This document shows positions 1 through 8,533 of a stretch of DNA of 64,000 nt, in pieces. Location: contig NZ_CP077089.1 in the NCBI RefSeq assembly GCF_014268445.2, positions 1,605,501 to 1,669,500 of the forward strand, written 5' to 3'. This stretch comes from Pseudomonas tensinigenes. Lineage in GTDB: Bacteria; Pseudomonadota; Gammaproteobacteria; Pseudomonadales; Pseudomonadaceae. Each line of letters begins with the position of its first letter. The first letter of the stretch is position 1. The translations under genes were made by a program, and so were the position numbers. Under the pieces are notes generated by a model. The model saw only the letters and a list, made by a program, of their open reading frames with translations, did no database searches and was not told the origin of the DNA.

Positions 1-1
1 C

Positions 2-613
2 ATCTATGTGCCAGCAGTGGGAATGAAGAACGTATGGGTCACCATCGTCGGCGGAGGTGGTGGCAGCTCGGGAATCGGTGCGACCAACTCTACCCAGGTT
101 TCCCTTACAGGCGGTGGCGCTTCCGGTAGCTACGCACAAGCCTGGTTATCCTCTGCCGCGATCGGGCAGAGCCAAATGATTACCGTGGGGGCTGGGGGCG
201 CGGCGGGTGTTGTCGGCACAGGCGGGGGAAGTGGCGGTACCAGTTCGCTGGGCTCATTGGTTTCGGCCACCGGAGGTGGCGGGTCCCCTTGGAATACTCC
301 ACTCACGCTTCCTGGATTCGGCTTGTATGTGGGTGGTTTTCCCAGCCAAACCTCAAGTGGCGGCAACATTGTCAATTCGGCAGGTGCGGCCGGCAACCCA
401 GGGATGTGCCTCACCGGATCAACACTTGCCGGGCATGGCGCAAACTCACCGCTTGGCAGTGGTGGTTATGCGAGTAGCGTCGCATTGAGTGTGGCTGCCC
501 CCGGTTCCGGTTATGGTTCAGGCGCGGGCGGGATCGCTAACACAACCAATCAGCCGGGTAGACCGGGCGCAGCAGGCGCTCCCGGTGCCGTGATCATCTA
601 CGAGTACGCCTGA
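2..613 (+). CDS. Tail fibre, glycine-rich C-terminal tip (5' partial)
   Basis: The reading frame is open to the window edge, so this is the 3' part of a longer gene. The visible ~200 residues start with PAVGMKNVWVTIVGGGGG, the opening of glycine-rich receptor-tip domains of phage and tailocin fibres. Gly/Ser-rich loops continue to the end and it closes with GAVIIYEYA, the usual last beta-strand of this tip. Such tips bind the target cell surface and set host range. The stop overlaps the start of the next gene (TGATG) and lysis genes follow, as expected at the distal end of a tail cluster. The full length cannot be seen. Confidence 0.8.
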   Translation: MYVPAVGMKNVWVTIVGGGGGSSGIGATNSTQVSLTGGGASGSYAQAWLSSAAIGQSQMITVGAGGAAGVVGTGGGSGGTSSLGSLVSATGGGGSPWNTPLTLPGFGLYVGGFPSQTSSGGNIVNSAGAAGNPGMCLTGSTLAGHGANSPLGSGGYASSVALSVAAPGSGYGSGAGGIANTTNQPGRPGAAGAPGAVIIYEYA

Positions 614-867
614 TGAAAACCTACGCACGCATCACCCAGAACACCGTGGTCGAACTCTTCTCCACCGACGGAAATATGGCCGAGATGTTTCATCCGGATC
701 TGCTCTGGATCGACATCACTGAAATCACTCCAGCACCGCAAATCGACTGGACCGCCAACTTCGGCACCCTCGGTTGGGTGTTCGCAACCCCCGAAGAACT
801 GACGCCGGACAGCACCCTGAAAACTCTGGCAAAAAAGTGGCTGAGCGGCATTGGCCGTCAACCGTGA
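613..867 (+). CDS. Tail fibre assembly-like small protein
   Basis: An 84-residue protein starts on the ATG that overlaps the stop of the fibre gene, so it is probably translationally coupled to it. It begins MKTYARITQNTVVELF and carries the short acidic/aromatic pattern seen in small proteins downstream of fibre genes in Pseudomonas tailocins and prophages. By position it should be a fibre chaperone or assembly factor. Typical Tfa proteins are longer (about 150-200 aa), so this is a short relative or a separate family. The assignment rests mostly on context. Confidence 0.6.
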   Translation: MKTYARITQNTVVELFSTDGNMAEMFHPDLLWIDITEITPAPQIDWTANFGTLGWVFATPEELTPDSTLKTLAKKWLSGIGRQP

Positions 868-903
868 TTCAATCGGGGCAATATCCAGGGAGGATCAAGC
901 ATT

Positions 904-1470
904 ATGCAAATAACTGAAAACAACCTTATCGACATCATGCCCAACGCCCGCTCCCAAGCGGGCGTTTTTGTTTCGCCGCTCAACAGCGCCATGGCGCGCC
1001 GCCATATTGACTCGCCTAAACGCGTCGCGGCGTTCCTTGCCCAGGTCGGCCATGAGTCGGGGCAACTGCGCTATGTGCGGGAACTGGGCAACAACCAATA
1101 CCTGAGCAAGTACGACACGGGTACGTTGGCCTTGCGTCTGGGCAACACTCCTGAGGCCGACGGCGACGGGCAAAAATACCGAGGGCGCGGGTTGATCCAG
1201 ATTACCGGCCGCTCGAATTACCGCCAGTGCAGCCTCGGCCTGTTCGGCGATGAGCGCCTGCTGTCGCTGCCCGAGCTGCTCGAACAACCGCAATGGGCCG
1301 CTGAGTCTGCCGCTTGGTTCTGGGAGCAGAACGGCTTGAACGAACTGGCCGATCGCGATCAGTTCAACACCATCACCCGACGCATCAACGGCGGGTTGAA
1401 CGGCTTGCAGGATCGCCTGGACATCTGGGCGCGGGCGAGGGCGGTGCTATGCCAATCCCCTGGCGAGTGA
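904..1470 (+). CDS. GH19-family endolysin of the tailocin/prophage
   Basis: A 188-residue glycoside hydrolase family 19 (chitinase-like) lysozyme that cuts peptidoglycan for release of particles. The family opening ITENNLIDIMPNA is followed by QVGHESGQLRYVRE, whose two glutamates (about residues 51 and 60) are the GH19 catalytic pair. YRGRGLIQITGRSNY follows near residues 92-106. A GGAGG ribosome site lies at 890-894, 9 nt before the ATG. There is no signal peptide, so a holin is needed for export; none is visible in the window and it probably lies upstream. The 3' end overlaps the i-spanin start by 22 nt. A terminator-like hairpin lies inside codons 14-22. Confidence 0.9.
   Translation: MQITENNLIDIMPNARSQAGVFVSPLNSAMARRHIDSPKRVAAFLAQVGHESGQLRYVRELGNNQYLSKYDTGTLALRLGNTPEADGDGQKYRGRGLIQITGRSNYRQCSLGLFGDERLLSLPELLEQPQWAAESAAWFWEQNGLNELADRDQFNTITRRINGGLNGLQDRLDIWARARAVLCQSPGE
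943..969 (+). terminator. Terminator-like hairpin inside endolysin coding sequence
   Basis: A perfect 10-bp stem (AACGCCCGCT at 943-952 with AGCGGGCGTT at 957-966) with a 4-nt loop runs into T residues to 969. It looks like an intrinsic terminator but lies about 40 nt inside the endolysin gene. It could attenuate lysis-gene transcription or be a coding coincidence. No test of function is possible here. Confidence 0.5.
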
Positions 1471-1967
1471 TTGGCGTCCTGTTGCTGGCTGCGGGTGCGT
1501 TTGCAGCGGCCTGGCAGTTGCAGGAGTGGCGCTACGGCCGGCAATTGGCCGAGCAGGCGCGGTTAAACGGCGAAACCCTCAATCAACTGACCCAGACTGC
1601 CGCCGCCGTGCAACAGGCCGAGCAGGATAAACGCCTGGCGCTGGAGCAACGGCTCGCGGCCAGTGAACAAACCCACTATCGAGCACTGAGCGATGCCCAA
1701 CGTGATCAGGATCGCCTGCGCGATCGTCTTGCCACTGCTGATGTGCGCCTGTCAGTCCTTCTCGACGCCAGCGACGCTGCCCCAGGCTGCAACGTGCCAG
1801 CCGCCGCCAGCGCCGGCAGCGTGGATCATGCAACCGTACGCGCCCGACTTGACCCGGCGCATGCTCAACGAATTGTCGCCATCACCGACACCGGCGACCG
1901 TGGACTGATTGCCTTGCAGGCTTGTCAGGCGTATGTCAGAGCGCTGGCGCCCGAACATTTTGAATGA
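1449..1967 (+). CDS. Rz-type inner-membrane spanin
   Basis: The 172-residue product has an N-terminal membrane anchor (VIGVLLLAAGAFAAAW, residues about 7-22). A long Gln/Ala/Arg-rich alpha-helical periplasmic stretch of likely coiled coil follows. This is the layout of Rz i-spanins, which join the o-spanin to fuse inner and outer membranes in the last step of lysis. The ATG at 1449 overlaps the end of the endolysin gene; an in-frame extension upstream to 1314 runs through the endolysin gene and lacks a ribosome site, so it is rejected. An outer-membrane partner is encoded inside this gene in another frame. Confidence 0.8.
   Translation: MPIPWRVIGVLLLAAGAFAAAWQLQEWRYGRQLAEQARLNGETLNQLTQTAAAVQQAEQDKRLALEQRLAASEQTHYRALSDAQRDQDRLRDRLATADVRLSVLLDASDAAPGCNVPAAASAGSVDHATVRARLDPAHAQRIVAITDTGDRGLIALQACQAYVRALAPEHFE
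1693..1908 (+). CDS. Rz1-type outer-membrane lipoprotein spanin (nested gene)
   Basis: A 71-residue protein read in a different frame wholly inside the Rz gene. It has a lipoprotein signal (MPNVIRIACAIVLPLLMCAC, with a lipobox cysteine near residues 18-20) and a short proline-rich mature part (CQPPPAPAAW). These are the hallmarks of Rz1 o-spanins, which pair with Rz across the periplasm. Full nesting of Rz1 in Rz is the classic lambda-like arrangement. The start is the only ATG in frame before the signal peptide. Confidence 0.75.
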   Translation: MPNVIRIACAIVLPLLMCACQSFSTPATLPQAATCQPPPAPAAWIMQPYAPDLTRRMLNELSPSPTPATVD

Positions 1968-2034
1968 GTCTGTGTATTGAAAGCGCAACCGGGTCGTGTA
2001 CGGTGGAGGCATTCCACACGATCCGGAGCACGCC

Positions 2035-2535
2035 GTGAAAGAGATCACTCAACTGGCCGCCGACCTTGGCCGACGTCTGCAACTGCTCAATGCCCACGTC
2101 ACCACCGCCGAGTCCTGTACCGGTGGCGGCATCGCAGAAGCGATCACCCGGATCCCGGGCAGTTCGGCGTGGTTCGAGGCGGGTTATGTGACCTACTCCA
2201 ACCGTCAGAAAACCCAGCAACTGAATGTACCGACCGAGTTGTTCGAAACGGTGGGCGCAGTCAGTCGCGAGGTCGTTGAGGCGATGGTGCGTGGCGCCCA
2301 GGACAAAAGCCTGGCGCGATTTGCCGTAGCCGTCAGTGGTGTGGCCGGGCCGGACGGCGGATCGCCGAACAAACCGGTCGGCACGGTGTGGCTGGCGTGG
2401 GGCGTTGGCGAGACGGTGAGCAGTGAGGTTCAACACTTCCCCGGCAACCGCGATGATGTCCGCCGACAAACGGTGAAGGCCGCGCTAGAGGGGCTCCTGC
2501 GACTAGCGGCACGAGAAATCGAAAATCAGGGGTAG
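2035..2535 (+). CDS. cinA: CinA C-terminal family nicotinamide-nucleotide amidase
   Basis: A 166-residue single-domain CinA/PncC amidase, which hydrolyses NMN to nicotinate mononucleotide in pyridine nucleotide salvage. The motifs [36 protein letters not shown] and the FPGNRDDVR segment are family signatures. The GTG at 2035 is chosen because GGAG lies 8-11 nt upstream and because the protein then has the usual Pseudomonas length; an in-frame start at 1996 would add 13 residues without support. It sits just upstream of recA, as in most pseudomonads. It forms the border with the tailocin genes on its left. Confidence 0.92.
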   Translation: MKEITQLAADLGRRLQLLNAHVTTAESCTGGGIAEAITRIPGSSAWFEAGYVTYSNRQKTQQLNVPTELFETVGAVSREVVEAMVRGAQDKSLARFAVAVSGVAGPDGGSPNKPVGTVWLAWGVGETVSSEVQHFPGNRDDVRRQTVKAALEGLLRLAAREIENQG

Positions 2536-2562
2536 GCGATCCGCGAACGCTGTGGAATAATA

Positions 2563-2578
2563 CTGGCTACTTATACAG
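2563..2578. promoter_or_regulatory. LexA (SOS) box upstream of recA
   Basis: CTGGCTACTTATACAG fits the gammaproteobacterial LexA operator CTG-N10-CAG and lies 41-56 nt before the recA ATG. It implies LexA repression of recA-recX with release after DNA damage. Confidence 0.88.
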
Positions 2579-2618
2579 GTGTTGGCCGTCAGGCCTTATT
2601 GATTACGTGAGGACTTTA

Positions 2619-3674
2619 ATGGACGACAACAAGAAGAAAGCCTTGGCTGCGGCCCTGGGTCAGATCGAACGTCAATTCGGCAAGGGTGCCGTGATGCGTA
2701 TGGGCGATCAGGACCGTCAGGCGATCCCGGCTATCTCCACTGGCTCTCTGGGTCTGGACATCGCGCTCGGCATTGGCGGCCTGCCAAAAGGCCGTATCGT
2801 TGAAATCTACGGTCCGGAATCTTCCGGTAAAACCACGCTGACCTTGTCCGTGATCGCCCAGGCGCAAAAAGCCGGCGCGACCTGCGCATTCGTCGACGCC
2901 GAACACGCCCTCGATCCTGAGTACGCCGGCAAACTGGGCGTCAACGTCGACGACCTGCTGGTGTCCCAGCCGGACACCGGCGAACAGGCGCTGGAAATCA
3001 CCGACATGCTGGTGCGCTCCAACGCTGTTGACGTGATCATCGTCGACTCCGTGGCAGCACTGGTACCGAAAGCTGAAATCGAAGGCGAAATGGGTGACAT
3101 GCACGTGGGCCTGCAAGCCCGTCTGATGTCCCAGGCGCTGCGTAAAATCACCGGTAACATCAAGAACGCCAACTGCCTGGTAATCTTCATCAACCAGATC
3201 CGTATGAAGATCGGCGTGATGTTCGGTAGCCCGGAAACCACCACCGGTGGTAACGCGCTGAAGTTCTACGCCTCGGTTCGTCTCGACATCCGCCGTACCG
3301 GCGCGGTGAAGGAAGGCGACGAAGTGGTCGGCAGCGAAACCCGCGTCAAGGTTGTGAAGAACAAGGTGGCTTCGCCGTTCCGTCAGGCCGAGTTCCAGAT
3401 TCTTTACGGCAAAGGCATCTACCTCAATGGTGAGATGATCGACTTGGGCGTGCTGCACGGTTTTGTTGAAAAATCCGGCGCCTGGTATGCCTACGAAGGC
3501 ACCAAGATCGGTCAGGGCAAGGCCAACTCGGCCAAGTTCCTGGCAGACAACCCGGAAATCGCCGCGAAGCTCGAGAAACAACTGCGTGACAAGCTGCTGA
3601 CGCCGGCAGTGATCGACTCCAAGGCCTCTGCAGTCAAAGAGACTGAAGACGACCTGGCCGACGCTGATATCTGA
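2619..3674 (+). CDS. recA: Recombinase RecA
   Basis: The 351-residue RecA forms filaments on single-stranded DNA, drives strand exchange and activates LexA self-cleavage. Walker A GPESSGKT is at residues 65-72, followed by the Walker B region [13 protein letters not shown] and loop residues near [23 protein letters not shown]. The C-terminus is acidic ([12 protein letters not shown]), as in other RecA proteins. The ATG at 2619 follows GTGAGGA; a GTG four codons upstream overlaps that ribosome site. recX follows after 8 nt, so the two are co-transcribed from the LexA-controlled promoter. Confidence 0.98.
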   Translation: MDDNKKKALAAALGQIERQFGKGAVMRMGDQDRQAIPAISTGSLGLDIALGIGGLPKGRIVEIYGPESSGKTTLTLSVIAQAQKAGATCAFVDAEHALDPEYAGKLGVNVDDLLVSQPDTGEQALEITDMLVRSNAVDVIIVDSVAALVPKAEIEGEMGDMHVGLQARLMSQALRKITGNIKNANCLVIFINQIRMKIGVMFGSPETTTGGNALKFYASVRLDIRRTGAVKEGDEVVGSETRVKVVKNKVASPFRQAEFQILYGKGIYLNGEMIDLGVLHGFVEKSGAWYAYEGTKIGQGKANSAKFLADNPEIAAKLEKQLRDKLLTPAVIDSKASAVKETEDDLADADI

Positions 3675-3682
3675 ATGCAGCG

Positions 3683-4153
3683 ATGACCACCGCCGTACTC
3701 GATACCCTCGTCGCTGTGCGGCGAACCGCCATGGACCTGCTCGCACGCCGCGAGCACGGTCGAGTCGAGCTGACGCGCAAACTGCGTCAGCGCGGCGCCG
3801 AGGCGGATATGATCGAAACAGCCCTCGACCGTTTGACGGAAGAAGGGCTGCTTTCCGAAGCCCGTTACCTTGAAAGCTTTGTTTCCTACCGCGCCCGCTC
3901 CGGTTATGGCCCTCTGCGGATTCGCGAGGAACTTAGCCAGCGAGGGTTGCAACGCGCCGATATCGAACTCGCGCTGCGCGAAAGCGGTATCAGTTGGCAG
4001 GAACAACTTCAGGACACCTGGCGGCGTAAGTTCTCCGGGCATTTACCGATTGATGCGAAAGAACGGGCCAAGCAAGGTCGGTTTCTGGCGTATCGAGGGT
4101 TCTCGATGGAGATGATCAACCGCTTGTTCAGCGGTCGAGGGATGGACGATTAA
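3683..4153 (+). CDS. recX: Regulatory protein RecX
   Basis: The 156-residue helical protein restrains RecA by capping and destabilising its filaments. The sequence has RecX repeats of three-helix bundles, with [42 protein letters not shown] in the centre and [16 protein letters not shown] at the C-terminus. It lies 8 nt downstream of recA in the same operon, its normal place, and is followed by a strong terminator. Length is typical of the family. Confidence 0.95.
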   Translation: MTTAVLDTLVAVRRTAMDLLARREHGRVELTRKLRQRGAEADMIETALDRLTEEGLLSEARYLESFVSYRARSGYGPLRIREELSQRGLQRADIELALRESGISWQEQLQDTWRRKFSGHLPIDAKERAKQGRFLAYRGFSMEMINRLFSGRGMDD

Positions 4154-4165
4154 GCTGCTTCAATA

Positions 4166-4204
4166 AAAACGGCCCGCTATGAAAATAGCGGGCCGTTTTT
4201 TTTT
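4166..4204 (+). terminator. Intrinsic terminator of recA-recX
   Basis: The stem ACGGCCCGCTAT / ATAGCGGGCCGT has a GAAA loop and is followed by eight T residues. A-rich sequence on the left lets it also serve the convergent LOG gene. Confidence 0.92.
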
Positions 4205-4208
4205 GCCC

Positions 4209-5327
4209 TCAAATTACCTTGGAGGGTTCGCGCGAACGTTGCGCTGTTTGCGGTTTTGAATGAGCCCAGTTTTCCGGCAGGTTGATGTAGTCGATCAACT
4301 CCCTCAGACGCCCATGAGTGCGGGCATTGAAGGCAAAGGCCAGTCGCACCAGATGGCTGTACTGCGCTTCATCCTGCTCCTCACCGCTGTAGGCGTGTTG
4401 ATGAAACTGGTCGCTCAGGCACAGATCGGCAAAGGCCTCCTGCATATGTTCCAGCGCTTGATCGCTGAGCTTGTGATGCATACGAATCACGAATTGACGC
4501 TTGAGCCAACGGCTGGAGTGGAAGTTGCTGTAGAACTGGTTGATCTGTTCCACCGCTTCCTCAACGGTGTAAACCAGACGCATCAGCTTCATGTCAGTCG
4601 GCAGGATGTAGCGATTGCTCTCCAATTGCTGGCGGATGAAGTCCATCGCGCCTTGCCAGAACGTTCCGCCGGGTGCATCCAGCAGCACCACCGGCACCAA
4701 TGGACTTTTACCGGTCTGGATCAACGTCAGTACTTCCAGAGCTTCATCCAGCGTGCCGAAACCGCCCGGGCACAAGACCAGCGCGTCGGCTTCTTTGACG
4801 AAAAACAGTTTTCGCGTGAAGAAGAAGTGGAATGGCAGCAGATTACCGGTGCCATCGACGGTGGGGTTGGCATGCTGCTCGAAGGGCAGGGTAATGTTGA
4901 AACCGAGGCTGTGATCGCGGCCGGCACCTTCATGTGCGGCAGCCATGATGCCGCCCCCGGCGCCAGTGATGACCATCATCCCCGAGCGGGTCAACGCCGC
5001 GCCGAGTTCACGGGCCATCGCATACAGCGGATGTTCGACGGGTGTGCGCGCCGAGCCGAACACAGTAACTTTGCGTCGGCCCTTGAATTGTTCCAGCACC
5101 CGGAACGCCTGCTCCAGTTCGCGCAGGGCCTGCAGGGTGATCTTGGCGTTCCAGCGGTTGTGGTCTTCCTGAGCCATGCGCAGCACGGTCAGGATCATGT
5201 CGCGGTAGATGGGGATATTCGGGCTGTTGGGGGAAACACGGTTGAGTTGTTCTTCGACCTGGCTGATGAGGTCGGGACCGCTTTCCTGAAAATGACGGCT
5301 CAAGAGGTCATTCGGTTGGTAAGGCAT
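4209..5327 (-). CDS. LOG-family (TIGR00730-like) Rossmann protein, extended
   Basis: A 372-residue protein whose central part is a lysine-decarboxylase-like LOG domain. VTVFGSART starts the Rossmann fold, MMVITGAGGGIMAAAHEGA follows, and PGGFGTLDE matches the PGGxGTxxE nucleotide-binding signature. LOG proteins release free bases from nucleoside monophosphates (cytokinin activation in plants; PpnN-type nucleosidase in bacteria). Here the domain is flanked by about 85 N-terminal and 90 C-terminal residues absent from short LOGs, so it belongs to a long subclass of unproven substrate. It is convergent with recX across a shared terminator. Confidence 0.85.
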   Translation of the reverse strand: MPYQPNDLLSRHFQESGPDLISQVEEQLNRVSPNSPNIPIYRDMILTVLRMAQEDHNRWNAKITLQALRELEQAFRVLEQFKGRRKVTVFGSARTPVEHPLYAMARELGAALTRSGMMVITGAGGGIMAAAHEGAGRDHSLGFNITLPFEQHANPTVDGTGNLLPFHFFFTRKLFFVKEADALVLCPGGFGTLDEALEVLTLIQTGKSPLVPVVLLDAPGGTFWQGAMDFIRQQLESNRYILPTDMKLMRLVYTVEEAVEQINQFYSNFHSSRWLKRQFVIRMHHKLSDQALEHMQEAFADLCLSDQFHQHAYSGEEQDEAQYSHLVRLAFAFNARTHGRLRELIDYINLPENWAHSKPQTAQRSREPSKVI

Positions 5328-5665
5328 TCAACGTCTCCTTCTGCACAGAGCGGGTGGCCCTGACGAGCGGCGTCAGTGCCGCGCTGCAAAAAACACACGA
5401 TCGGCAGTTCCTTTCCTGCCGTTGAAAAATGATCGGGAATACTCTGAATCTAGACCCTTGCGCGCATTTGCGCTGACTTGATCATTGCGCCGCAACGTTT
5501 TGCCTGGCAACCGTTTATTGATTGTTCGCCGGTTCCTTCACCGCTCGTCCGAACCTGCGCCGAGCGGCAATCCCTCTGATTAACTAACTTACAGGCGTCG
5601 TACGACAGCTTTGCGTTACGGTGCACGCGATTCAAGGATTTGTGGGTGGCAAGGAGGCGGGACAC
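5328..5665. other. Intergenic region without a recognisable gene
   Basis: The 338 bp between the divergent LOG gene and the small gene at 5666 should hold both promoters. I see no convincing open frame, RNA gene or repeat; frames that cross it overlap the neighbouring genes and lack ribosome sites. Confidence 0.6.
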
Positions 5666-5860
5666 ATGGCCAGAGTGATTCTGGAGATCGATACGCAGCT
5701 GTATCGAATGTTGAAGGCAGCAGCCGAGACCAATCATCTCAGTCTCGAAGAGGAGTGCTGCCGGCGGTTGGCGGGCGGCGAGCGCCGCTCACACTATTTA
5801 CAGGCCTTGCTGGCCGAACTGCGCGCCGAGGATGAACAGCGGCGCGCCAATTCGCGATAA
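5666..5860 (+). CDS. Small conserved protein, possibly DNA-binding
   Basis: A 64-residue protein beginning MARVILEIDTQLYRMLKAAAE. An AAGGAGG ribosome site at 5651-5657 lies 8 nt before this ATG and decides the start over an in-frame upstream ATG at 5621. The layout of one beta-strand, then LYRMLKAAAETNHLSLEEECCRRL, resembles ribbon-helix-helix (Arc/CopG-like) proteins. This is inference from pattern only. It ends directly against the convergent QSregVF-family gene with no gap. Confidence 0.65.
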   Translation: MARVILEIDTQLYRMLKAAAETNHLSLEEECCRRLAGGERRSHYLQALLAELRAEDEQRRANSR

Positions 5861-6286
5861 TTACTTCTTCTTCGCCGGGGCGGCTTTCGGGCAATCCGAT
5901 TCCTGGTAACTGGCGGAGCCGATCGCTTTGTTGGTTTTCACTTCGGTGAAGTCGTAACGCATGATCGCGCCCTTGGCCATCAGCTTGCGGAACGATGGGT
6001 TGTTGCACACTGAGGCGCCCAACTGGAAATACACGGCTTTAGGGTCAGCGCGCATCTTGTCGGCGTGGCTCTTTTGCACGCTCAGGTGGTTGATCAACTG
6101 CGTGCCTTCAACGGTGAAGCCCTGATCAAGAATGTCTTCACTGATGGCGCGGGGCGTGCCGACGCTGCTCTGGGCGGCGACGTTGCGCAGCTCGCGGTTC
6201 AGATTCTGCTCACTCAGGGAGGCAGCCTGAGCGGTGAAGGACGACGCCAGCAGAATGGCAGCGGTGGGAACGATAAGGCGCAGCAT
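5861..6286 (-). CDS. QSregVF-family secreted protein (PA3611-like)
   Basis: The 141-residue protein has a signal peptide (MLRLIVPTAAILLASSFTAQAA, cleavage after AQA). The mature part contains VYFQLGASVCNNPSFRKLMAKGAIMRYDF and a second cysteine near the C-terminus, followed by a KK-rich tail. It matches the family called putative quorum-sensing-regulated virulence factor, known from P. aeruginosa PA3611, whose structure is solved but whose function is not. It is predicted to be periplasmic or secreted. Its neighbourhood close to recA is the same as in P. aeruginosa. Confidence 0.85.
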   Translation of the reverse strand: MLRLIVPTAAILLASSFTAQAASLSEQNLNRELRNVAAQSSVGTPRAISEDILDQGFTVEGTQLINHLSVQKSHADKMRADPKAVYFQLGASVCNNPSFRKLMAKGAIMRYDFTEVKTNKAIGSASYQESDCPKAAPAKKK

Positions 6287-6475
6287 GAAACTCTCCTGGT
6301 TCAGTGACTGGTGGTTCGACCAGCCACGTGACTGTGCGTTCAGTGGCGGCGAATTATAGGGGAGCCGGTCGGGAGGGTACAGGCTTGTGCCCGTCGCTCT
6401 GGTAAACTGCCGGCCTTTATTGCCCTGCCGAGTGTTGTTCGTGTCGAGTTTTCCTGCTTTTCGGCGTTATCCGCG

Positions 6476-7222
6476 ATGAACCATGCCCCCAACGCCGTCG
6501 CTCGTCTGCGTGACCAGCGTGAAGATGAAGGCATCAAGCCGATTCAGGCCCGTGGCTTTCGCTCCGAGCGTTGCCGCGACTGTCGGGTGATCATCAGCCA
6601 TTGCCTGTGCGCCTGGCGGCCGAGTGTCGAAACGCGTTCGGGCGTGTGCTTGATCATGACCGGCAAGGAAGTGTTCAAACCGAGCAACACGGGATGGCTG
6701 ATTGCCGATGTGGTGCGCGATAACCACGCATTCATCTGGTCGCGCACCGAGCCCGATCCACAGATGCTGGCGCTGCTCAACGACCCGCAATGGCAACCGT
6801 ATCTGGTGTTTCCCGGCGAATACGTCGAGCCGTCACGGGTGACCAATACGGTCGCTCCCGATAACAGCAAGCGCCCGCTGTTCATTCTGCTCGATGCCAC
6901 CTGGACCGAGGCGCGGAAGATTTTCCGCAAGAGCCCGTATTTCGACCGCTTGCCGATCTTGAGCCTGCTGCCCGACAAACTTTCGCGCTACCGCTTGCGC
7001 CGCTCGACCCGCAGCGAGCACCTGTGCACCGCCGAAGTCGTGGCGTTGTGCCTGGAACTGGCCGGTGACAGCGACGCCGCTTCTGCGCTGGACGCCTATT
7101 TCGACGTGTTCAGCCAGCATTACCTCGGCGCCAAACAACAGTTGGACATGAATGAATCGACGCCAGCCCACGCTGAGTTGCTGCCCTATATACGAAAGCC
7201 GCAGCCAGAGTTGGCGCAATAG
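6476..7222 (+). CDS. DTW-domain tRNA-uridine aminocarboxypropyltransferase
   Basis: A 248-residue protein of the DTW family, which transfers the aminocarboxypropyl group of SAM to a tRNA uridine (acp3U) in characterised members such as E. coli TapT. It has the cysteine cluster CRDCRVIISHCLC near residues 33-45. The motif LLDATWTEARKIF near residue 140 is the D-(T/A)-W signature, with Ala instead of Thr as in many homologues. SLRRS-like R-rich segments and a C-terminal helical region follow. Which tRNA is modified cannot be said from sequence. Confidence 0.85.
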   Translation: MNHAPNAVARLRDQREDEGIKPIQARGFRSERCRDCRVIISHCLCAWRPSVETRSGVCLIMTGKEVFKPSNTGWLIADVVRDNHAFIWSRTEPDPQMLALLNDPQWQPYLVFPGEYVEPSRVTNTVAPDNSKRPLFILLDATWTEARKIFRKSPYFDRLPILSLLPDKLSRYRLRRSTRSEHLCTAEVVALCLELAGDSDAASALDAYFDVFSQHYLGAKQQLDMNESTPAHAELLPYIRKPQPELAQ

Positions 7223-7445
7223 TGGCCCATACTGTACAAGCCAGCGGCCGCGCTGCTTGACCACCCCGTCTTCGCTGGGCATGCTTGGCGCCGTTTAGGG
7301 GGCGGCCAAGGTTTGAAACGCCGTGTTTGCTGTTGATTGGCGTTGAACGTGCCCCTGTGGATATCGCTTGAAAGCGGCATCTTGAGTTGCTTTGGCCAGA
7401 CCGGAATGCGCCGCGTCTGCCATCAAAAACAGGATCATTTGAAAA

Positions 7446-8096
7446 ATGGCCACATACGACATCCTGATTGCCGATGATCACCCTCTGTTTCGAAGTGCCC
7501 TGCATCAAGCGGTGACGCTGGGCCTTGGCCCGGATGTGCGGCTGGTGGAAGTGGCGAGCATCGCCGAGCTGGAAGCGCGCCTGACCGAAAAGGCCGACTG
7601 GGATCTGGTCCTGCTGGACCTGAACATGCCCGGCGCTTTCGGGTTTTCCGGGTTGGTCATGCTGCGCGGCCAGTACCCACAGATTCCGGTGGTGATGGTT
7701 TCGGCCCAGGAAGAAGCTTCGGTGATGGTCAAATCCCGTGAGTTCGGCGCCAGCGGCTTTATTCCCAAGTCCAGCGATCTCAGCGTGATTCAGCAAGCCG
7801 TGCGCAAAGTACTCGATGGCGATGTGTTCTGGCCGCCGCAAGCGTTCGAGGCAGTCGCCGTTTCCGACGAAGCCAAAGCCGCCAGCGATGGTCTTGCCAG
7901 CCTCACTCCGCAGCAGTTCCGTGTGTTGACCATGGTCTGCGAAGGTTTGCTGAACAAGCAGATTGCCTATGAGTTGAGTGTGTCGGAAGCGACCATCAAG
8001 GCCCACGTCACGGCGATCTTTCGCAAGCTGAATGTGCGCACCCGCACGCAAGCGGCTTTACTGCTGCAACAACTTGAGTCAATTCCGAGCCAATAA
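7446..8096 (+). CDS. erdR: LuxR-type response regulator ErdR
   Basis: A 216-residue two-domain regulator. The receiver domain (about 1-125) has acidic residues DDH at 10-12 and the phospho-acceptor D58 in LVLLDLNMPG. The C-terminal LuxR/NarL helix-turn-helix (about 148-205) contains LTPQQFRVLTMVCEGLLNKQIAYELSVSEATIKAHV. Sequence and the dgkA gene downstream match P. aeruginosa PA3604 (ErdR), which controls ethanol and acetate metabolism. No sensor kinase lies next to it, so it is an orphan regulator here. Confidence 0.85.
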   Translation: MATYDILIADDHPLFRSALHQAVTLGLGPDVRLVEVASIAELEARLTEKADWDLVLLDLNMPGAFGFSGLVMLRGQYPQIPVVMVSAQEEASVMVKSREFGASGFIPKSSDLSVIQQAVRKVLDGDVFWPPQAFEAVAVSDEAKAASDGLASLTPQQFRVLTMVCEGLLNKQIAYELSVSEATIKAHVTAIFRKLNVRTRTQAALLLQQLESIPSQ

Positions 8097-8170
8097 TGGC
8101 TGGCGTCTTCACGCTTTTTTGACTTTTGTTGATCTAGCTTTCCCACTCCTTTTTGGTTGGTTTCTACTTT

Positions 8171-8533
8171 ATGTCACCTTTCAAGGGCCAGACCGGCCTG
8201 AAACGCATCCTCAATGCCTCCGGTTACTCGCTGGACGGCCTGCGCGCAGCCTTCACGGGCGAAGCGGCGTTCCGCCAATTGGTACTGCTCAATGTGGTGC
8301 TGGTTCCGCTGACGTTCTTCCTCAATGTCAGCCGTGTGGAACAGGCCTTGCTGATTGCCGTGTGCCTGTTGGCGCTGATCGTCGAGCTGCTGAACTCGGC
8401 GGTGGAAGCGGCCATTGATCGTATCTCGCTGGAGCTGCACCCGCTGTCGAAGAACGCCAAGGACATGGGCAGCGCCGCGCAATTCGTGGCACTGAGCATG
8501 ATCGCGCTGGTGTGGGCGGTGATTCTGCTTTAA
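8171..8533 (+). CDS. dgkA: Diacylglycerol kinase DgkA
   Basis: The 120-residue integral membrane enzyme phosphorylates diacylglycerol to phosphatidate, recycling lipid left from membrane-derived oligosaccharide synthesis. It has an amphipathic N-terminus (GLKRILNASGYSLDGLRAAF), three membrane helices, and the catalytic segment ELLNSAVEAAIDR with KDMGSAAQF after it. The ATG at 8171 gives the family length; no strong Shine-Dalgarno is visible. The 3' end overlaps the convergent finR gene by 4 nt. Confidence 0.93.
   Translation: MSPFKGQTGLKRILNASGYSLDGLRAAFTGEAAFRQLVLLNVVLVPLTFFLNVSRVEQALLIAVCLLALIVELLNSAVEAAIDRISLELHPLSKNAKDMGSAAQFVALSMIALVWAVILL

Noticed and set aside
5450..5737. A 95-codon minus-strand frame upstream of the LOG gene
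   Set aside because: It overlaps the well-supported small gene at 5666, has no ribosome site and no recognisable sequence.
8153..8170. TTG start adding six residues to DgkA
   Set aside because: Family members start at the MSPFKGQTG position and no ribosome site supports the TTG.
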